64,000 nucleotides of DNA from CALINF01 sp039990395 (GCA_039990395.1 JBDXFZ010000041.1:186001-250000); one strand, 5' to 3'. Counted from the stretch's first letter, positions 1 through 8,791 are shown. A program made the numbers and translations. The notes: generated by a model not told the origin, from the letters alone.

Positions 1-44
1 CCCGTTTTTTGAGAACCGGGGTCTATCCCAAGGATGACCGCCAT
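1..44 (-). CDS. ruvC: Holliday junction endonuclease RuvC, first 14 codons (truncated by the window edge)
   Basis: Reading leftward from an ATG at 44, the frame gives MAVILGIDPGSQKT, the conserved start of RuvC. RuvC cuts Holliday junctions after branch migration by RuvAB. The Asp in GIDPGS is the first catalytic metal-binding acid of the family. The gene follows yebC on the same strand, the usual yebC-ruvC order in Gammaproteobacteria. The rest lies outside the window, so nothing can be said of its integrity. Confidence 0.88.
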   Translation of the reverse strand, partial: MAVILGIDPGSQKT

Positions 45-75
45 AGTCTGACCTGCCCCGTCGCTGTGGCTCTTG

Positions 76-95
76 TTATGTATGAATTTACAGTA
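76..95 (-). promoter_or_regulatory. Possible LexA (SOS) box upstream of ruvC
   Basis: TTATGTATGAATTTACAGTA sits between yebC and ruvC, about 31 bp before the ruvC ATG. It keeps the outer TGTAT and TACAGTA of the gammaproteobacterial LexA consensus (CTGT-N8-ACAG), but the first half-site begins with A instead of C. LexA control of ruv genes is known in enterobacteria (ruvAB). Calling it here is inference from a near match. Confidence 0.4.
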
Positions 96-140
96 TTGTA
101 GGCAGGTGTGGCCGCAAATAGCCACACCCAGAGACCCGAA

Positions 141-884
141 TCAGAGGCCAGCCAGTACGTCTTCAGGAATTTCCACATTGGAATAAACATTTTGCACATC
201 GTCCAGATCTTCCAATGCATCAACAAGGCCCATCACTTTTTCTGCGCCACCTGCATCTACTTCTACCGTTGTGGCGGCAATCATGGTGACTTCGCCTTCT
301 TCGGGTATCAGATTTGCCGTTTCCAGCGCCTCTTTTACCGCTGAGAAGTCCTCCCAGGCAGTGGTCACTTCAAGAGACCCATCATCATTGGCGATGATGT
401 CTTCAGCACCTGCCTCTAGCGCAACCTCCATGACCTCATCTTCATCGACTCCCGGCCCGAAGGTAATATGACCTTTGCGGGCAAACAGATATGCCACTGA
501 GCCATCTGTGCCCAGATTGCCACCGCGCTTGGAAAACGCATGGCGCACCTCGGCGACGGTTCGGTTGCGATTATCTGTCATGGCTTCCACAAGAATAGCA
601 ATCCCGCCGGCGGCATAACCCTCGTAGGTCAGCTCCTCCATATCGTCGGCATCGTTGGTACCCGCGCCGCGGGCGATCGCGCGGTCGATTGTGTCCCGGG
701 TCATGTTCGACCCCAACGCCTTATCAACCGCTGCGCGTAGCCTGGGATTATCTTCGGGTAGAGGGCCGCCTTGCTTTGCTGCAACCACCAATTCGCGGAT
801 CAACTTAGTGAAGACCTTACCTCGCTTGGCATCCTGCGCTGCTTTGCGGTGCTTGATGTTGGCCCATTTACTATGACCCGCCAT
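141..884 (-). CDS. yebC: YebC/PmpR-family regulatory or translation factor
   Basis: The product is 247 aa and starts MAGHSKWANIKHRK, the family's N-terminal signature; length and sequence are typical of full-length YebC. Members have been described as DNA-binding regulators (PmpR) and as translation factors relieving ribosome stalling at polyproline. It lies downstream of aspS and just upstream of ruvC, the standard neighbourhood. A 49-nt gap separates it from aspS, so co-transcription with aspS is likely. Function within the family is not resolved by the sequence. Confidence 0.95.
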   Translation of the reverse strand: MAGHSKWANIKHRKAAQDAKRGKVFTKLIRELVVAAKQGGPLPEDNPRLRAAVDKALGSNMTRDTIDRAIARGAGTNDADDMEELTYEGYAAGGIAILVEAMTDNRNRTVAEVRHAFSKRGGNLGTDGSVAYLFARKGHITFGPGVDEDEVMEVALEAGAEDIIANDDGSLEVTTAWEDFSAVKEALETANLIPEEGEVTMIAATTVEVDAGGAEKVMGLVDALEDLDDVQNVYSNVEIPEDVLAGL

Positions 885-933
885 AAAGTCTTCCTTCTAT
901 CTATACGCCCACATACTCAGAGGGCAACTATCG

Positions 934-2718
934 CTACTCGTTGGAAGTATCCGGCTCTACCGTCTGGCGCAGTCTGATATTCAAGTCACTCAACTGTTGC
1001 GCGTTGACGTCACCCGGCGCGTCTGTCATTACGCAATGTGCACTCTGCGTCTTGGGGAATGCAATCACGTCGCGAATCGATTGAGTACCAGTCATCAGCA
1101 TCACCAGCCGGTCTAACCCGAATGCAAGGCCACCGTGAGGCGGCGCGCCGTATTGCAATGCGTCCAGCAGAAACCCGAATTTCTCTCGCGCTTCGTCTTC
1201 TTCAATACCCAGAATAGTGAAAACCGTGGCCTGCATATCGCGCTCATGTATACGGATGCTACCACCACCCAATTCACAGCCATTAAGAACCATGTCATAG
1301 GCGCGCGACAGTGCGTCGCCTGGATTAGCCGCCAGCTCTTCAGCACTGCACGAAGGGGCTGTAAAGGGGTGATGAAGCGGCGTCCAACCACCTTTGCCAT
1401 CCTCCTCGAACATGGGGAAGTCAACAACCCAAAGCGGCGCCCAGCCTTCATTCACCAAACCAACATCATGAGCAACCTTAACGCGCAGGGCGCCCAGTGC
1501 CTCATTAACCACTCGCGCACGATCAGCGCCAAAGAAAATGATGTCGCCATCGGCAGCCTCCAGACGCGTCATCATCTGCTGCACAATATCGTCGGGCATA
1601 AACTTGAGAATCGGAGACTGCAGCCCCTCAACACCTGCGGCGAGGTCGTTCACCTTAATCCAGGCAAGACCACGGGCACCGTAGATAGAAATATACTTGG
1701 TGTAATCATCGATTTCTTTGCGACTGATGGTGGCACCGCCCGGCACCTTAAGCGCCGCTACGCGGCCGCCTGGATCATCCGCTGGCCCGCGGAACACCTT
1801 GAAATCCACTTGCTGCATCAGATCATCTACTGACACCAACTCGAGCGGTATTCGCAGGTCAGGCTTATCAGAACCAAATCGCTCCATCGCTTCGCTGTAA
1901 GGCATATGCGGAAAGTCACCCAGGTCAATGTCGAGCACGGACTCAAACAGGCCGCGGATCATACGCTCGGTAATGGCCATAATCGCATCTTCGCCCAGAA
2001 ATGCGGTCTCGATATCAATCTGAGTAAACTCCGGCTGCCGGTCGGCCCGCAGATCTTCATCCCGAAAACACTTCGCAATCTGATAATAGCGATCGAAACC
2101 AGACACCATGAGTAACTGCTTGAACAGCTGCGGTGACTGCGGCAACGCAAAAAACTGGCCCGGGTGCGTACGACTGGGCACCAGGTAGTCTCTCGCACCC
2201 TCGGGGGTGGCTCTGGTAAGGATGGGGGTTTCGATATCCAGAAACCCCTCACCATCGAGAAAGTTGCGTACCGCATTCGTGATACGCGAGCGCAGAATCA
2301 GTTTCTCCTGCATCTCCGGTCTACGCAGATCCATATAGCGGTAGCGAAGCCTCACTTCCTCACCCACCGCCGTATGCTCATCGAGCTGAAAAGGCGGTGT
2401 AGCCGCAGCGTTAAGAATCTCCAACCCCTTACCCAGAACCTCTATCTCGCCAGTTTTCATCGCTGGATTAATAGTGGCTTCGGAGCGGGCTCGCACACGT
2501 CCGGTGACCTTAAGAACGTACTCGCCACGCACACGGTCAGCGCGCTGGAAATGTTCATCGGTATCGGGGTCAAAAACGACCTGAACAATGCCGTCACGGT
2601 CGCGCAAATCAAGAAAAATCACGCCTCCGTGATCACGCCTACGGTCTACCCAACCGCATAGCGTGACGGTCTCATCGATGTTCGCGGTACTCAGGGCGCC
2701 ACAATAATGACTGCGCAT
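934..2718 (-). CDS. aspS: Aspartyl-tRNA synthetase
   Basis: This 594-aa class II synthetase charges tRNA-Asp in the cytoplasm. It has an N-terminal OB-fold anticodon-binding domain (about residues 1-110), class II motif 2 with FRDEDLRADRQPEF at about 218-231, the bacterial GAD-type insertion in the middle, and motif 3 ending in GLDRL near residue 540. The length fits the bacterial (not archaeal) type. The start at 2718 gives the family start MRSHYCG. It is preceded 43 nt upstream by the FmdB-type gene and followed by yebC, so the three probably form one transcript. Whether it discriminates tRNA-Asp from tRNA-Asn cannot be judged from this window. Confidence 0.97.
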   Translation of the reverse strand: MRSHYCGALSTANIDETVTLCGWVDRRRDHGGVIFLDLRDRDGIVQVVFDPDTDEHFQRADRVRGEYVLKVTGRVRARSEATINPAMKTGEIEVLGKGLEILNAAATPPFQLDEHTAVGEEVRLRYRYMDLRRPEMQEKLILRSRITNAVRNFLDGEGFLDIETPILTRATPEGARDYLVPSRTHPGQFFALPQSPQLFKQLLMVSGFDRYYQIAKCFRDEDLRADRQPEFTQIDIETAFLGEDAIMAITERMIRGLFESVLDIDLGDFPHMPYSEAMERFGSDKPDLRIPLELVSVDDLMQQVDFKVFRGPADDPGGRVAALKVPGGATISRKEIDDYTKYISIYGARGLAWIKVNDLAAGVEGLQSPILKFMPDDIVQQMMTRLEAADGDIIFFGADRARVVNEALGALRVKVAHDVGLVNEGWAPLWVVDFPMFEEDGKGGWTPLHHPFTAPSCSAEELAANPGDALSRAYDMVLNGCELGGGSIRIHERDMQATVFTILGIEEDEAREKFGFLLDALQYGAPPHGGLAFGLDRLVMLMTGTQSIRDVIAFPKTQSAHCVMTDAPGDVNAQQLSDLNIRLRQTVEPDTSNE

Positions 2719-2761
2719 AGTTAAATTCTCTAAGTTAGGAGCGGCCCTGGCGAAGGGGCAA

Positions 2762-3037
2762 TCAGGCCTTGGTTTTGGTATCTGAACTCTTGGCAGCAGC
2801 GCTGTCGGATTTGCCGCTTTTGCTACTTTTGTCGCCAGCTAAGTTCTTCTTGTTCCCGGTTTTGAAATCAGTCTCATACCAGCCACCGCCTTTCAACCTA
2901 AAGGCTGCCGCAGACACCTTTTTCTTCAGCGTCGGCTTCCCGCAAGCGGGGCAATCTGTAGCTGGTGCATCGCTAATCTTCTGCAGGACTTCCAGCGACT
3001 CGCCGCAATCCTGACATTGATATTCATAAATAGGCAT
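2762..3037 (-). CDS. FmdB-family zinc-ribbon protein
   Basis: This 91-aa protein starts MPIYEYQCQDCG, the FmdB/CxxC signature. It has two CxxC pairs (CQDC near residue 8 and CPAC near 29) that form a zinc ribbon, then a Ser/Lys/Ala-rich tail of low complexity. The family is small and widespread, and its function is poorly defined; it is often found just upstream of aspS, as here. A GAGG ribosome-binding site precedes the ATG. It is probably co-transcribed with aspS and yebC. Confidence 0.88.
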   Translation of the reverse strand: MPIYEYQCQDCGESLEVLQKISDAPATDCPACGKPTLKKKVSAAAFRLKGGGWYETDFKTGNKKNLAGDKSSKSGKSDSAAAKSSDTKTKA

Positions 3038-3184
3038 GGGACCTCAACTCATCACAACCTGCGCATCAGGGTGAGAAGATTTTTCGAGGCGCGGATTTTA
3101 CCTTAAGCAACCACGTAGGCCAAGCTGCTGAGGAATACTAGAATTTTGGGGGTAGCAGTACCCTGCACCGTAACGTGCTGAGCG

Positions 3185-3222
3185 AAAAAATTGACTGACT
3201 CCGCCCACAGCTGCGAGCGGAG
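3185..3222 (-). terminator. Likely intrinsic terminator of the HU-like gene
   Basis: On the minus strand, CTCCGCTCGC and GTGGGCGGAG can pair (with two G-U pairs) around an AGCU loop. A run of six T follows 7 nt later. The hairpin begins 14 nt after the TAG stop of the HU-like gene. The offset of the T-run makes it a moderate call. Confidence 0.55.
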
Positions 3223-3235
3223 CCAAAGAAAGCCG

Positions 3236-3673
3236 CTAGGAGGTAGCGAATTCCTTCATCTTCTTCAAAGGACGCACCTTCACAGCAACGCTGGCTGGCT
3301 TGGCCTTAAAGACAGTTTCTTCACCAGTAAAGGGGTTGATACCCTTGCGCGCCTTGCGAGCGGGCTTCTTTACTGTAGTGATTTTCATCATGCCCGGGAT
3401 AGTAAACTCACCAACTGAACGCTTCTTGATGCTGCGCTCAATAAGAGTATCCATCTCGTCCATCACAGAAACCACTTGCTTCTTGGTCAGACCCGTACTT
3501 TCCGCAATGCCTGCCACAATCTGGCTCTTGGTCATCTTGGCTTTAATAGCCGGGGCCGCCTTCTTGACGGGAGCTGCCTTTTTAGCCGCTGCTTTCTTCT
3601 TAGCAGGTGCCTTCTTAGCTGCTACCTTCTTCTTGGCTGGAGCTTTTTTCTTAGCTGCTTTTTTGGTCGCCAT
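3236..3673 (-). CDS. HU-like DNA-binding protein with lysine/alanine-rich N-terminal tail
   Basis: The protein is 145 aa. Residues 1-45 are repeats of KKA/APAKK, like the tails of AlgP or histone H1. From about residue 46 (MTKSQIVAGIAESTG) an HU/IHF-type dimerisation and DNA-arm domain follows, with GEFTIPGMMKI and a basic arm around RKARKGINPFTGEE. This suggests a nucleoid protein that bends or coats DNA, with the tail adding non-specific charge contacts. The start is set by the ATG at 3673 behind AAGGAAGG. It is transcribed away from proS and carries its own terminator. Proteins of this tail-plus-HU form occur in several Proteobacteria; the precise role is unknown. Confidence 0.9.
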   Translation of the reverse strand: MATKKAAKKKAPAKKKVAAKKAPAKKKAAAKKAAPVKKAAPAIKAKMTKSQIVAGIAESTGLTKKQVVSVMDEMDTLIERSIKKRSVGEFTIPGMMKITTVKKPARKARKGINPFTGEETVFKAKPASVAVKVRPLKKMKEFATS

Positions 3674-3995
3674 TTTAGTTTCAACCTTCCTTCGTTATGT
3701 AAAAAAACATCCACTCAACCCGCATCGCCCGCTTCCCCTAACCGCTGAAATCACGCTCCCGCAAGCCTCATTGCAATGTATAATCCATGAAACACTGTAA
3801 TACAAGCGTTTTTGCACCTCGAAACGAAAAAAATCCCTATTTTTACAGTCTCGCAGCTCTATCGGAACCACCAAGTAGACGTAAAACCAAAAAACGCTGC
3901 GCGCATGCACTCTCTTGCGCTTTGTTAGCTGTACCCCCACTCACTTGCCACGTAAACTAACCCACCTGTTTTGGACTCATCGAGCGACACCGTAA
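3674..3995. other. Divergent intergenic region between HU-like gene and proS
   Basis: This 322-bp stretch has no convincing gene. It must hold promoters for both neighbours. The only plausible element I see is a sigma-70-like pair for the HU-like gene on the minus strand (3777-3805). Nothing clear was seen for proS, which also has no strong ribosome-binding site. Confidence 0.6.
3777..3805 (-). promoter_or_regulatory. Possible promoter of the HU-like gene
   Basis: On the minus strand TTGTAT (3805-3800) and TATACA (3782-3777) are separated by 17 bp, about 104 bp before the start codon. Each hexamer matches the consensus only partly, so the call is weak. Confidence 0.3.
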
Positions 3996-5705
3996 ATGCG
4001 CACCAGCAACTTCCTTATCGCAACACAGAAAGAAACGCCTGCCGACGCAGAAGTGATTAGCCATCAGCTTATGTTGCGAGCCGGGTTGATCCGCAAACTC
4101 GCAGCGGGACTCTATACCTGGCTGCCGCTAGGCCTGAGAGTATTGCGAAAAGTTGAAGCCATTGTGCGGCAAGAAATGGATAAAGCGGGCGGACAGGAAG
4201 TGAGCATGCCCGTGATGCAGCCAGCCGAACTATGGCAGGAGTCGGGACGCTGGGAACAGTATGGTCCCGAGTTGCTGCGCATCCAGGATCGTCATGATCG
4301 GGACTTTTGTCTCGGGCCCACGCACGAGGAAGTCATCACGGACCTGGTTCGTGATGAAATTAAAAGTTATAAGCAGCTCCCGCTAAATCTCTATCAGATT
4401 CAAACTAAAGTGCGTGATGAAATACGTCCTCGTTTTGGCATCATGCGCTCGCGTGAGTTTGTGATGAAAGATGCCTATTCATTTCACAGTAGTCAGGAGT
4501 CACTAGCCGCTACTTATGAGGTTATGCACGCCGCGTACTCTGCAATTTTCACCCGACTAGGACTGGATTTTCGTCCGGTTATCGCCGACACAGGCAGTAT
4601 AGGTGGCAGTGCATCGCACGAATTTCACGTGCTCGCCAACTCTGGCGAAGATGATATTGCCTTCAGCGACGCCAGTGATTATGCGGCGAATGTTGAGATG
4701 GCTGAAGCGATAACCCCTTCGGGCAGCCAACCTGAGGCTACGGCAGAGCTTGCGGAAGTTGCCACTCCTGGTGCTAAGACCATCGATGATGTCGTCAAAC
4801 ACCTGTCGGTACCGATAGAGTCCACTGTGAAGACTCTGCTTGTTGAATCGGAGGAAGAAGGCAAGCTCGTCGCCTTGATCGTACGCGGTGATCACCAGCT
4901 CAATCCGCTGAAAGCTGAAAAACTGAGCGGCATCGCCTCCCCCCTGACTATGGCAGATGAGAGTGCGGCTCGCGCCGCCTGCGGTGCGGGCTTTGGCTCC
5001 CTCGGTCCCATTGGTTTAGACATTGACGTGGTGGCCGACCGCAGTGCTGCGCACCTGGCTGACTTCGTTTGTGGAGCCAACAAGGATGATACTCACTTCA
5101 CTGGCGCGAACTGGGGACGTGACACTGGTCAGATTCGTATAGAGGATATTCGCGACGTAGTAGAGGGTGATCCCTCTCCCGACGGCAAAGGCCACATACA
5201 GATAAAGCGCGGTATCGAGGTAGGCCACATTTTTCAACTTGGCACCAAGTACAGTGAGGCGATGAACGCACGCGTACTGGATGAAAATGGCAAAAACATC
5301 ACTATGACAATGGGCTGCTACGGCATCGGTATCACCCGTATTGTGGCCGCTGCCATAGAGCAGAATCACGATGACCAGGGCATTCTATGGCCCGACTCCA
5401 TCGCGCCGTTTCAGTTGGCGATCGTGCCGCTGAATATGCAAAAATCGCCAGAGGTGGCGCAGTGCGCCGAGTCACTCTACCAAGCCTGCCTGGATCACGG
5501 CATAGAGGTGTTGCTGGATGATCGTAACGATCGCCCGGGTGTGAAGTTTGCAGATATGGAACTGATAGGTATTCCTCACCGCGTTGTCATTGGCGATCGC
5601 GCGCTTAAGGAAGGCAACGTTGAATATAAAGGCCGCACAGATGCCGACTCGCAACTCGTACCGCAGGGCGATATCGTCAACTTTCTCACAGCCAAATTTG
5701 GCTGA
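3996..5705 (+). CDS. proS: Prolyl-tRNA synthetase (bacterial type with editing domain)
   Basis: This 569-aa class II synthetase charges tRNA-Pro. It starts MRTSNFLIATQKETPADAEV, has a catalytic core with FRDEIRPRFGIMRSREF-like motif 2 sequence around residue 140, an editing (INS) domain between about 225 and 400 that removes mischarged alanine, and a C-terminal anticodon domain. Length matches E. coli ProS (572 aa). No strong Shine-Dalgarno precedes the ATG. It is transcribed alone, with a lytic transglycosylase 57 nt downstream. Confidence 0.97.
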   Translation: MRTSNFLIATQKETPADAEVISHQLMLRAGLIRKLAAGLYTWLPLGLRVLRKVEAIVRQEMDKAGGQEVSMPVMQPAELWQESGRWEQYGPELLRIQDRHDRDFCLGPTHEEVITDLVRDEIKSYKQLPLNLYQIQTKVRDEIRPRFGIMRSREFVMKDAYSFHSSQESLAATYEVMHAAYSAIFTRLGLDFRPVIADTGSIGGSASHEFHVLANSGEDDIAFSDASDYAANVEMAEAITPSGSQPEATAELAEVATPGAKTIDDVVKHLSVPIESTVKTLLVESEEEGKLVALIVRGDHQLNPLKAEKLSGIASPLTMADESAARAACGAGFGSLGPIGLDIDVVADRSAAHLADFVCGANKDDTHFTGANWGRDTGQIRIEDIRDVVEGDPSPDGKGHIQIKRGIEVGHIFQLGTKYSEAMNARVLDENGKNITMTMGCYGIGITRIVAAAIEQNHDDQGILWPDSIAPFQLAIVPLNMQKSPEVAQCAESLYQACLDHGIEVLLDDRNDRPGVKFADMELIGIPHRVVIGDRALKEGNVEYKGRTDADSQLVPQGDIVNFLTAKFG

Positions 5706-5761
5706 GGGCGTGCTTGCCGGACTGATACCGAAATGGCTTTGATAGTAGAGATTCTACACCT

Positions 5762-6358
5762 GTGTCCTCAGTAGCCGTCAGGGCATTGGCGATACTCTGG
5801 CTCGCCCTAAGCGCCGCAGTCACTGCTCAACCGACAGATCCACTAGAGAGAGCGGAGCTCAGATCGTTCCTTGAAGAGGCTATCAACAACGCCGAAAGCT
5901 TTGAGGATCGTTACGACGCTGAGGTCTGGCTGGTGGATATGTCCTCCCGTCTTGCCCGATTTGTCGATGACCCGGCGGAGCGTCTCGAGCTACTGCACCA
6001 GATTCATGCCGCGGCAGCGAGCGCCGAATTGCCACCAGAACTGGTGCTGGCGGTTATCGAGGTAGAAAGCCACTTCAATCGCTTTGCGATTTCCCGAGTC
6101 GGGGCGCAAGGTATGATGCAGGTGATGCCATTTTGGAAGAATGAAATTGGCCGCAGCGACGACAATCTGACCGATAATCTCACTAACTTTCGATATGGCT
6201 GCAGCATCCTGCAGTTCTATCTGCGTCGCGAGAAGGGTAATCTGCATAAAGCGTTGGCAGCCTACAACGGCAGCTCAGGCCGCAGGGTTTACAGCGACAA
6301 GGTCTACCGCGCATGGAGCAACCGCTGGCGTACACAGCCGCTAGACTGGGCGGACTAA
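5762..6358 (+). CDS. Periplasmic lytic transglycosylase (SLT domain)
   Basis: This is a 198-aa exported protein. Residues 1-23 form a signal peptide ending near VTAQ. The SLT fold occupies about 80-190: VIEVESHF carries the catalytic Glu, GAQGMMQVMP is the substrate-groove motif and AYNGSSG the third signature. It should cleave the MurNAc-GlcNAc bond of peptidoglycan to give 1,6-anhydro ends. The start is a GTG at 5762. It is short for the family, with only a small helical N-terminal part, so it resembles stand-alone SLT proteins rather than Slt70. Confidence 0.88.
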   Translation: MSSVAVRALAILWLALSAAVTAQPTDPLERAELRSFLEEAINNAESFEDRYDAEVWLVDMSSRLARFVDDPAERLELLHQIHAAAASAELPPELVLAVIEVESHFNRFAISRVGAQGMMQVMPFWKNEIGRSDDNLTDNLTNFRYGCSILQFYLRREKGNLHKALAAYNGSSGRRVYSDKVYRAWSNRWRTQPLDWAD

Positions 6359-6453
6359 ATTCGAAGCACTCAATTCGCTGCAGAGCCGTTGACATCGTGC
6401 TACCCCCTCCCCACACTCAGTGCAGGTTACTAACGGCAGCGCAGCGACCACGC

Positions 6454-7299
6454 ATGACCGATATACAACAACTCAGCCGATGGAATCGCGACGTTTCCCG
6501 AGCAATTGCGGCTTTGGGGACGGACGAGTTCTTCCCGGCTCTCATTGAAGCCGTACGCGGTCAGGTGGCTATCGACTACCCACAGATCTGGCTTTATCAC
6601 CGCGACCTGCCACCGCAGGTGCTGTATCACGAGATCCCTCCTGCAGCGATAGCCTCTCAAATTGATCAGTATCTGGACGGCCCCTATCGGGAGGACCCGT
6701 TCTATCAGGCGTCTATGAACCAGCCTAAGTCGAAAATTTATCGACTATCGCGAGTGACCGCAGGCAAGCTGGAACAATCGGATTACTATCACAGCTACTA
6801 CTCAGATACAGGCACAGTCGATGAGGCGGTCTATCTCTCTCGTCTAGGCTCAGGCAGCGTCATAAACCTGAGCATGATGCGTCTGCCCAAGCACTACGAA
6901 TTTTCAGACGAGGAATACGAATCGCTCTATCTGCTGGCGGAGCCTGTGTCGGAGCTGCTGAAGTCACACAGCTCGCATGATGATTTTGCGGCTACTCATC
7001 TGATTCAACCGGGCATTGACCACCAGATTGATGTGGCTTTCAGAACCTTCGGTCAATCCATTTTGTCGCCGCGCGAGAAGGATGTTCTGGAACTCATGTT
7101 ACGAGGATATGGCACGGATATTTCGGCAGAGCGGCTGAGTATTGCCCTAGAAACCGTCAGACGACACCGCAAGAGTATCTATCGGAAGCTGGATGTGAGC
7201 TCGCAAACTGATCTGTTCTCACTATTCATCAATTCGATGTCATGTATTGGCGAAGCTGCCGGTGACGACCCACTGAGTATTTATATGTCGCCCCGCTAG
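6454..7299 (+). CDS. LuxR-type transcriptional regulator
   Basis: The product is 281 aa from the ATG at 6454. An upstream in-frame ATG at 6313 overlaps the transglycosylase gene and would add 47 residues without family character, so it is not used. The C-terminal 60 residues form a LuxR/FixJ helix-turn-helix (LSPREKDVLELMLRGYG, then ETVRRHRKSIYRKLDV). The N-terminal 200 residues are a sensor domain I do not recognise; it lacks the obvious aspartate pocket of a response regulator. It ends 93 nt before the glutamine-synthetase-like gene in the same direction and is a natural candidate to control it. Confidence 0.85.
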   Translation: MTDIQQLSRWNRDVSRAIAALGTDEFFPALIEAVRGQVAIDYPQIWLYHRDLPPQVLYHEIPPAAIASQIDQYLDGPYREDPFYQASMNQPKSKIYRLSRVTAGKLEQSDYYHSYYSDTGTVDEAVYLSRLGSGSVINLSMMRLPKHYEFSDEEYESLYLLAEPVSELLKSHSSHDDFAATHLIQPGIDHQIDVAFRTFGQSILSPREKDVLELMLRGYGTDISAERLSIALETVRRHRKSIYRKLDVSSQTDLFSLFINSMSCIGEAAGDDPLSIYMSPR

Positions 7300-7392
7300 A
7301 CAAGTTTGTGTCCAAGCTGCCCTAGTTGGGGCATTGAGTAAAAGCTGGTTAACAACGATAGTGTGCACTTACCGAAATGCGCACGGTGCAAC

Positions 7393-8739
7393 ATGTCCCA
7401 AGAAGCGGACTGGTTCCTCAGAGCTCACCCCGAGATCACCACAATTGAAGCCCTATTGCCCGACTGCAATGGCATCATGCGTGGGAAATGGCTGCCCCGC
7501 CACAAGCTGGGCAAGATCTACGACGGCGAGCTAAAACTGCCCAAAACCGCACTCAGTCTCGATATTTGGGGGCGTGATGTGGAAGAGTTGGTCTTCGCCT
7601 CTGGAGATGCTGACGGCATCTGCAGACCTGTGGAAGGCTCACTTCTCCCTACCCCCTGGTCTCCCAATGCGCAACATGGCCAGATCATGCTCTCCATGTT
7701 CGATGGCGACGGGACACCCTATATGGGCGATCCGCGGCACGTACTGAAACAGGTCGTCTCGCGCTTTCAAGAGGCTGGATGGACACCCGTGGTTGCCGCT
7801 GAGCTCGAGTTCAGTCTGGTCACTTGGGATGAAGCATCGCTACCTCTCCACACCTGCCCCTCGCCTGCTGGCGGCTCACCCGTTGGCGGTAATATGTACG
7901 CCCTGGATGTCCTCAATCAGCACCAGGAAATGATGGAAGACTTACGCATCGCCTGCGAAATTCAAGACCTACCTTTTGATGGGGTTGTGAAGGAATCCGC
8001 ACCGTCTCAATACGAAATCAACATGCACCACGTCGATAGCCCAGTATTGGCGGCAAAACAGATCATGATGATGAAGCGCCTGATCAAAGGGATCGCCTCC
8101 AAGTACGGCCTGATCGCTAGTTTTATGCCCAAACCGTTCGAAGATGAAGCTGGCAATGGTATGCACGTGCATTGCTCGGTACTGGATGAACAAGGCAACA
8201 ACATCTTCGACGATGGTACCGAGCGCGGCACGCCGCTACTGCATCACGCCATCGCGGGCTGTCTGAACCATATGGCAGACTCGGTCGCTATTTTTGCGCC
8301 CACCTATAACGCCTATCGCCGCTTCCAAAAAGGGTCTCACGCGCCCACCTCACCCAGCTGGGGTTACGAAAACCGCACAGTGGCCGTTCGCGTGCCCGCT
8401 GGCAATCACGCAGCGAGACGACTGGAACACCGTGTTTCAGGAGCCGATGCCAATCCTTACCTGCTGTTCGCAGTGCTACTGGCCTCTATGCTCGATGGCA
8501 TTGAGAATGAGCTAAAGCCCAGCAAGCCCATCAGTGGGGACGGCTACGCGCAGGAGAAAACGCCTCTACCGGTGTACATGCACGATGCCCTCAACCGATT
8601 TTCTGAATCGGAGTTTATTCGCGCAGCACTCGGCGGTGAACTGCAGCGTATCTTTACGCTGACCAAGCAACAGGAGATAGAAGAGTTCCGCCGGCGGGTC
8701 ACTGCGCTGGAATATCAATCCTATCTCGAGCGTCTATAG
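7393..8739 (+). CDS. Glutamine synthetase family ligase, probably gamma-glutamylpolyamine synthetase (PuuA/SpuB type)
   Basis: From the ATG at 7393 the protein has 448 aa (a GTG at 7363 would add 10). It opens with a beta-Grasp part containing LPDCNGIMRGKWLP, as in PuuA/SpuB-like enzymes, and has the catalytic core with VAAELEFSL, NGMHVHCSV and RVPAGNHAARRLEHR. Family members join glutamate to putrescine or other amines in polyamine catabolism. The GS adenylylation-loop features of true GlnA were not seen. Substrate is inferred from overall resemblance; other puu/spu genes are absent here. The LuxR-type gene directly upstream may regulate it. Confidence 0.85.
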   Translation: MSQEADWFLRAHPEITTIEALLPDCNGIMRGKWLPRHKLGKIYDGELKLPKTALSLDIWGRDVEELVFASGDADGICRPVEGSLLPTPWSPNAQHGQIMLSMFDGDGTPYMGDPRHVLKQVVSRFQEAGWTPVVAAELEFSLVTWDEASLPLHTCPSPAGGSPVGGNMYALDVLNQHQEMMEDLRIACEIQDLPFDGVVKESAPSQYEINMHHVDSPVLAAKQIMMMKRLIKGIASKYGLIASFMPKPFEDEAGNGMHVHCSVLDEQGNNIFDDGTERGTPLLHHAIAGCLNHMADSVAIFAPTYNAYRRFQKGSHAPTSPSWGYENRTVAVRVPAGNHAARRLEHRVSGADANPYLLFAVLLASMLDGIENELKPSKPISGDGYAQEKTPLPVYMHDALNRFSESEFIRAALGGELQRIFTLTKQQEIEEFRRRVTALEYQSYLERL

Positions 8740-8772
8740 CGCCGTTTTATTGCGCGCCCGCGCACCGCGGCC

Positions 8773-8791
8773 TAGCCAGTCACACTGGCTA
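8773..8791. repeat. Perfect 8-bp inverted repeat downstream of the GS-like gene
   Basis: TAGCCAGT and ACTGGCTA face each other across CAC. An A-run, not a T-run, follows on the plus strand, so it is not a normal terminator for the upstream gene. It lies 45 bp before the next gene and could be an operator or an mRNA stem-loop. Confidence 0.4.

Noticed and set aside
1135..1833. A 232-codon open frame on the plus strand inside aspS
   Set aside because: It is antisense to a clear AspRS gene, has no ribosome-binding site and no recognisable motif.
6313..6453. Longer start of the LuxR-type regulator
   Set aside because: It overlaps the transglycosylase gene by 46 bp and gives a basic, non-conserved extension; the ATG at 6454 is more likely.
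8773..8791. Terminator for the GS-like gene
   Set aside because: The hairpin is perfect but an A-run follows on the plus strand, so a standard Rho-independent terminator is not formed for that gene.
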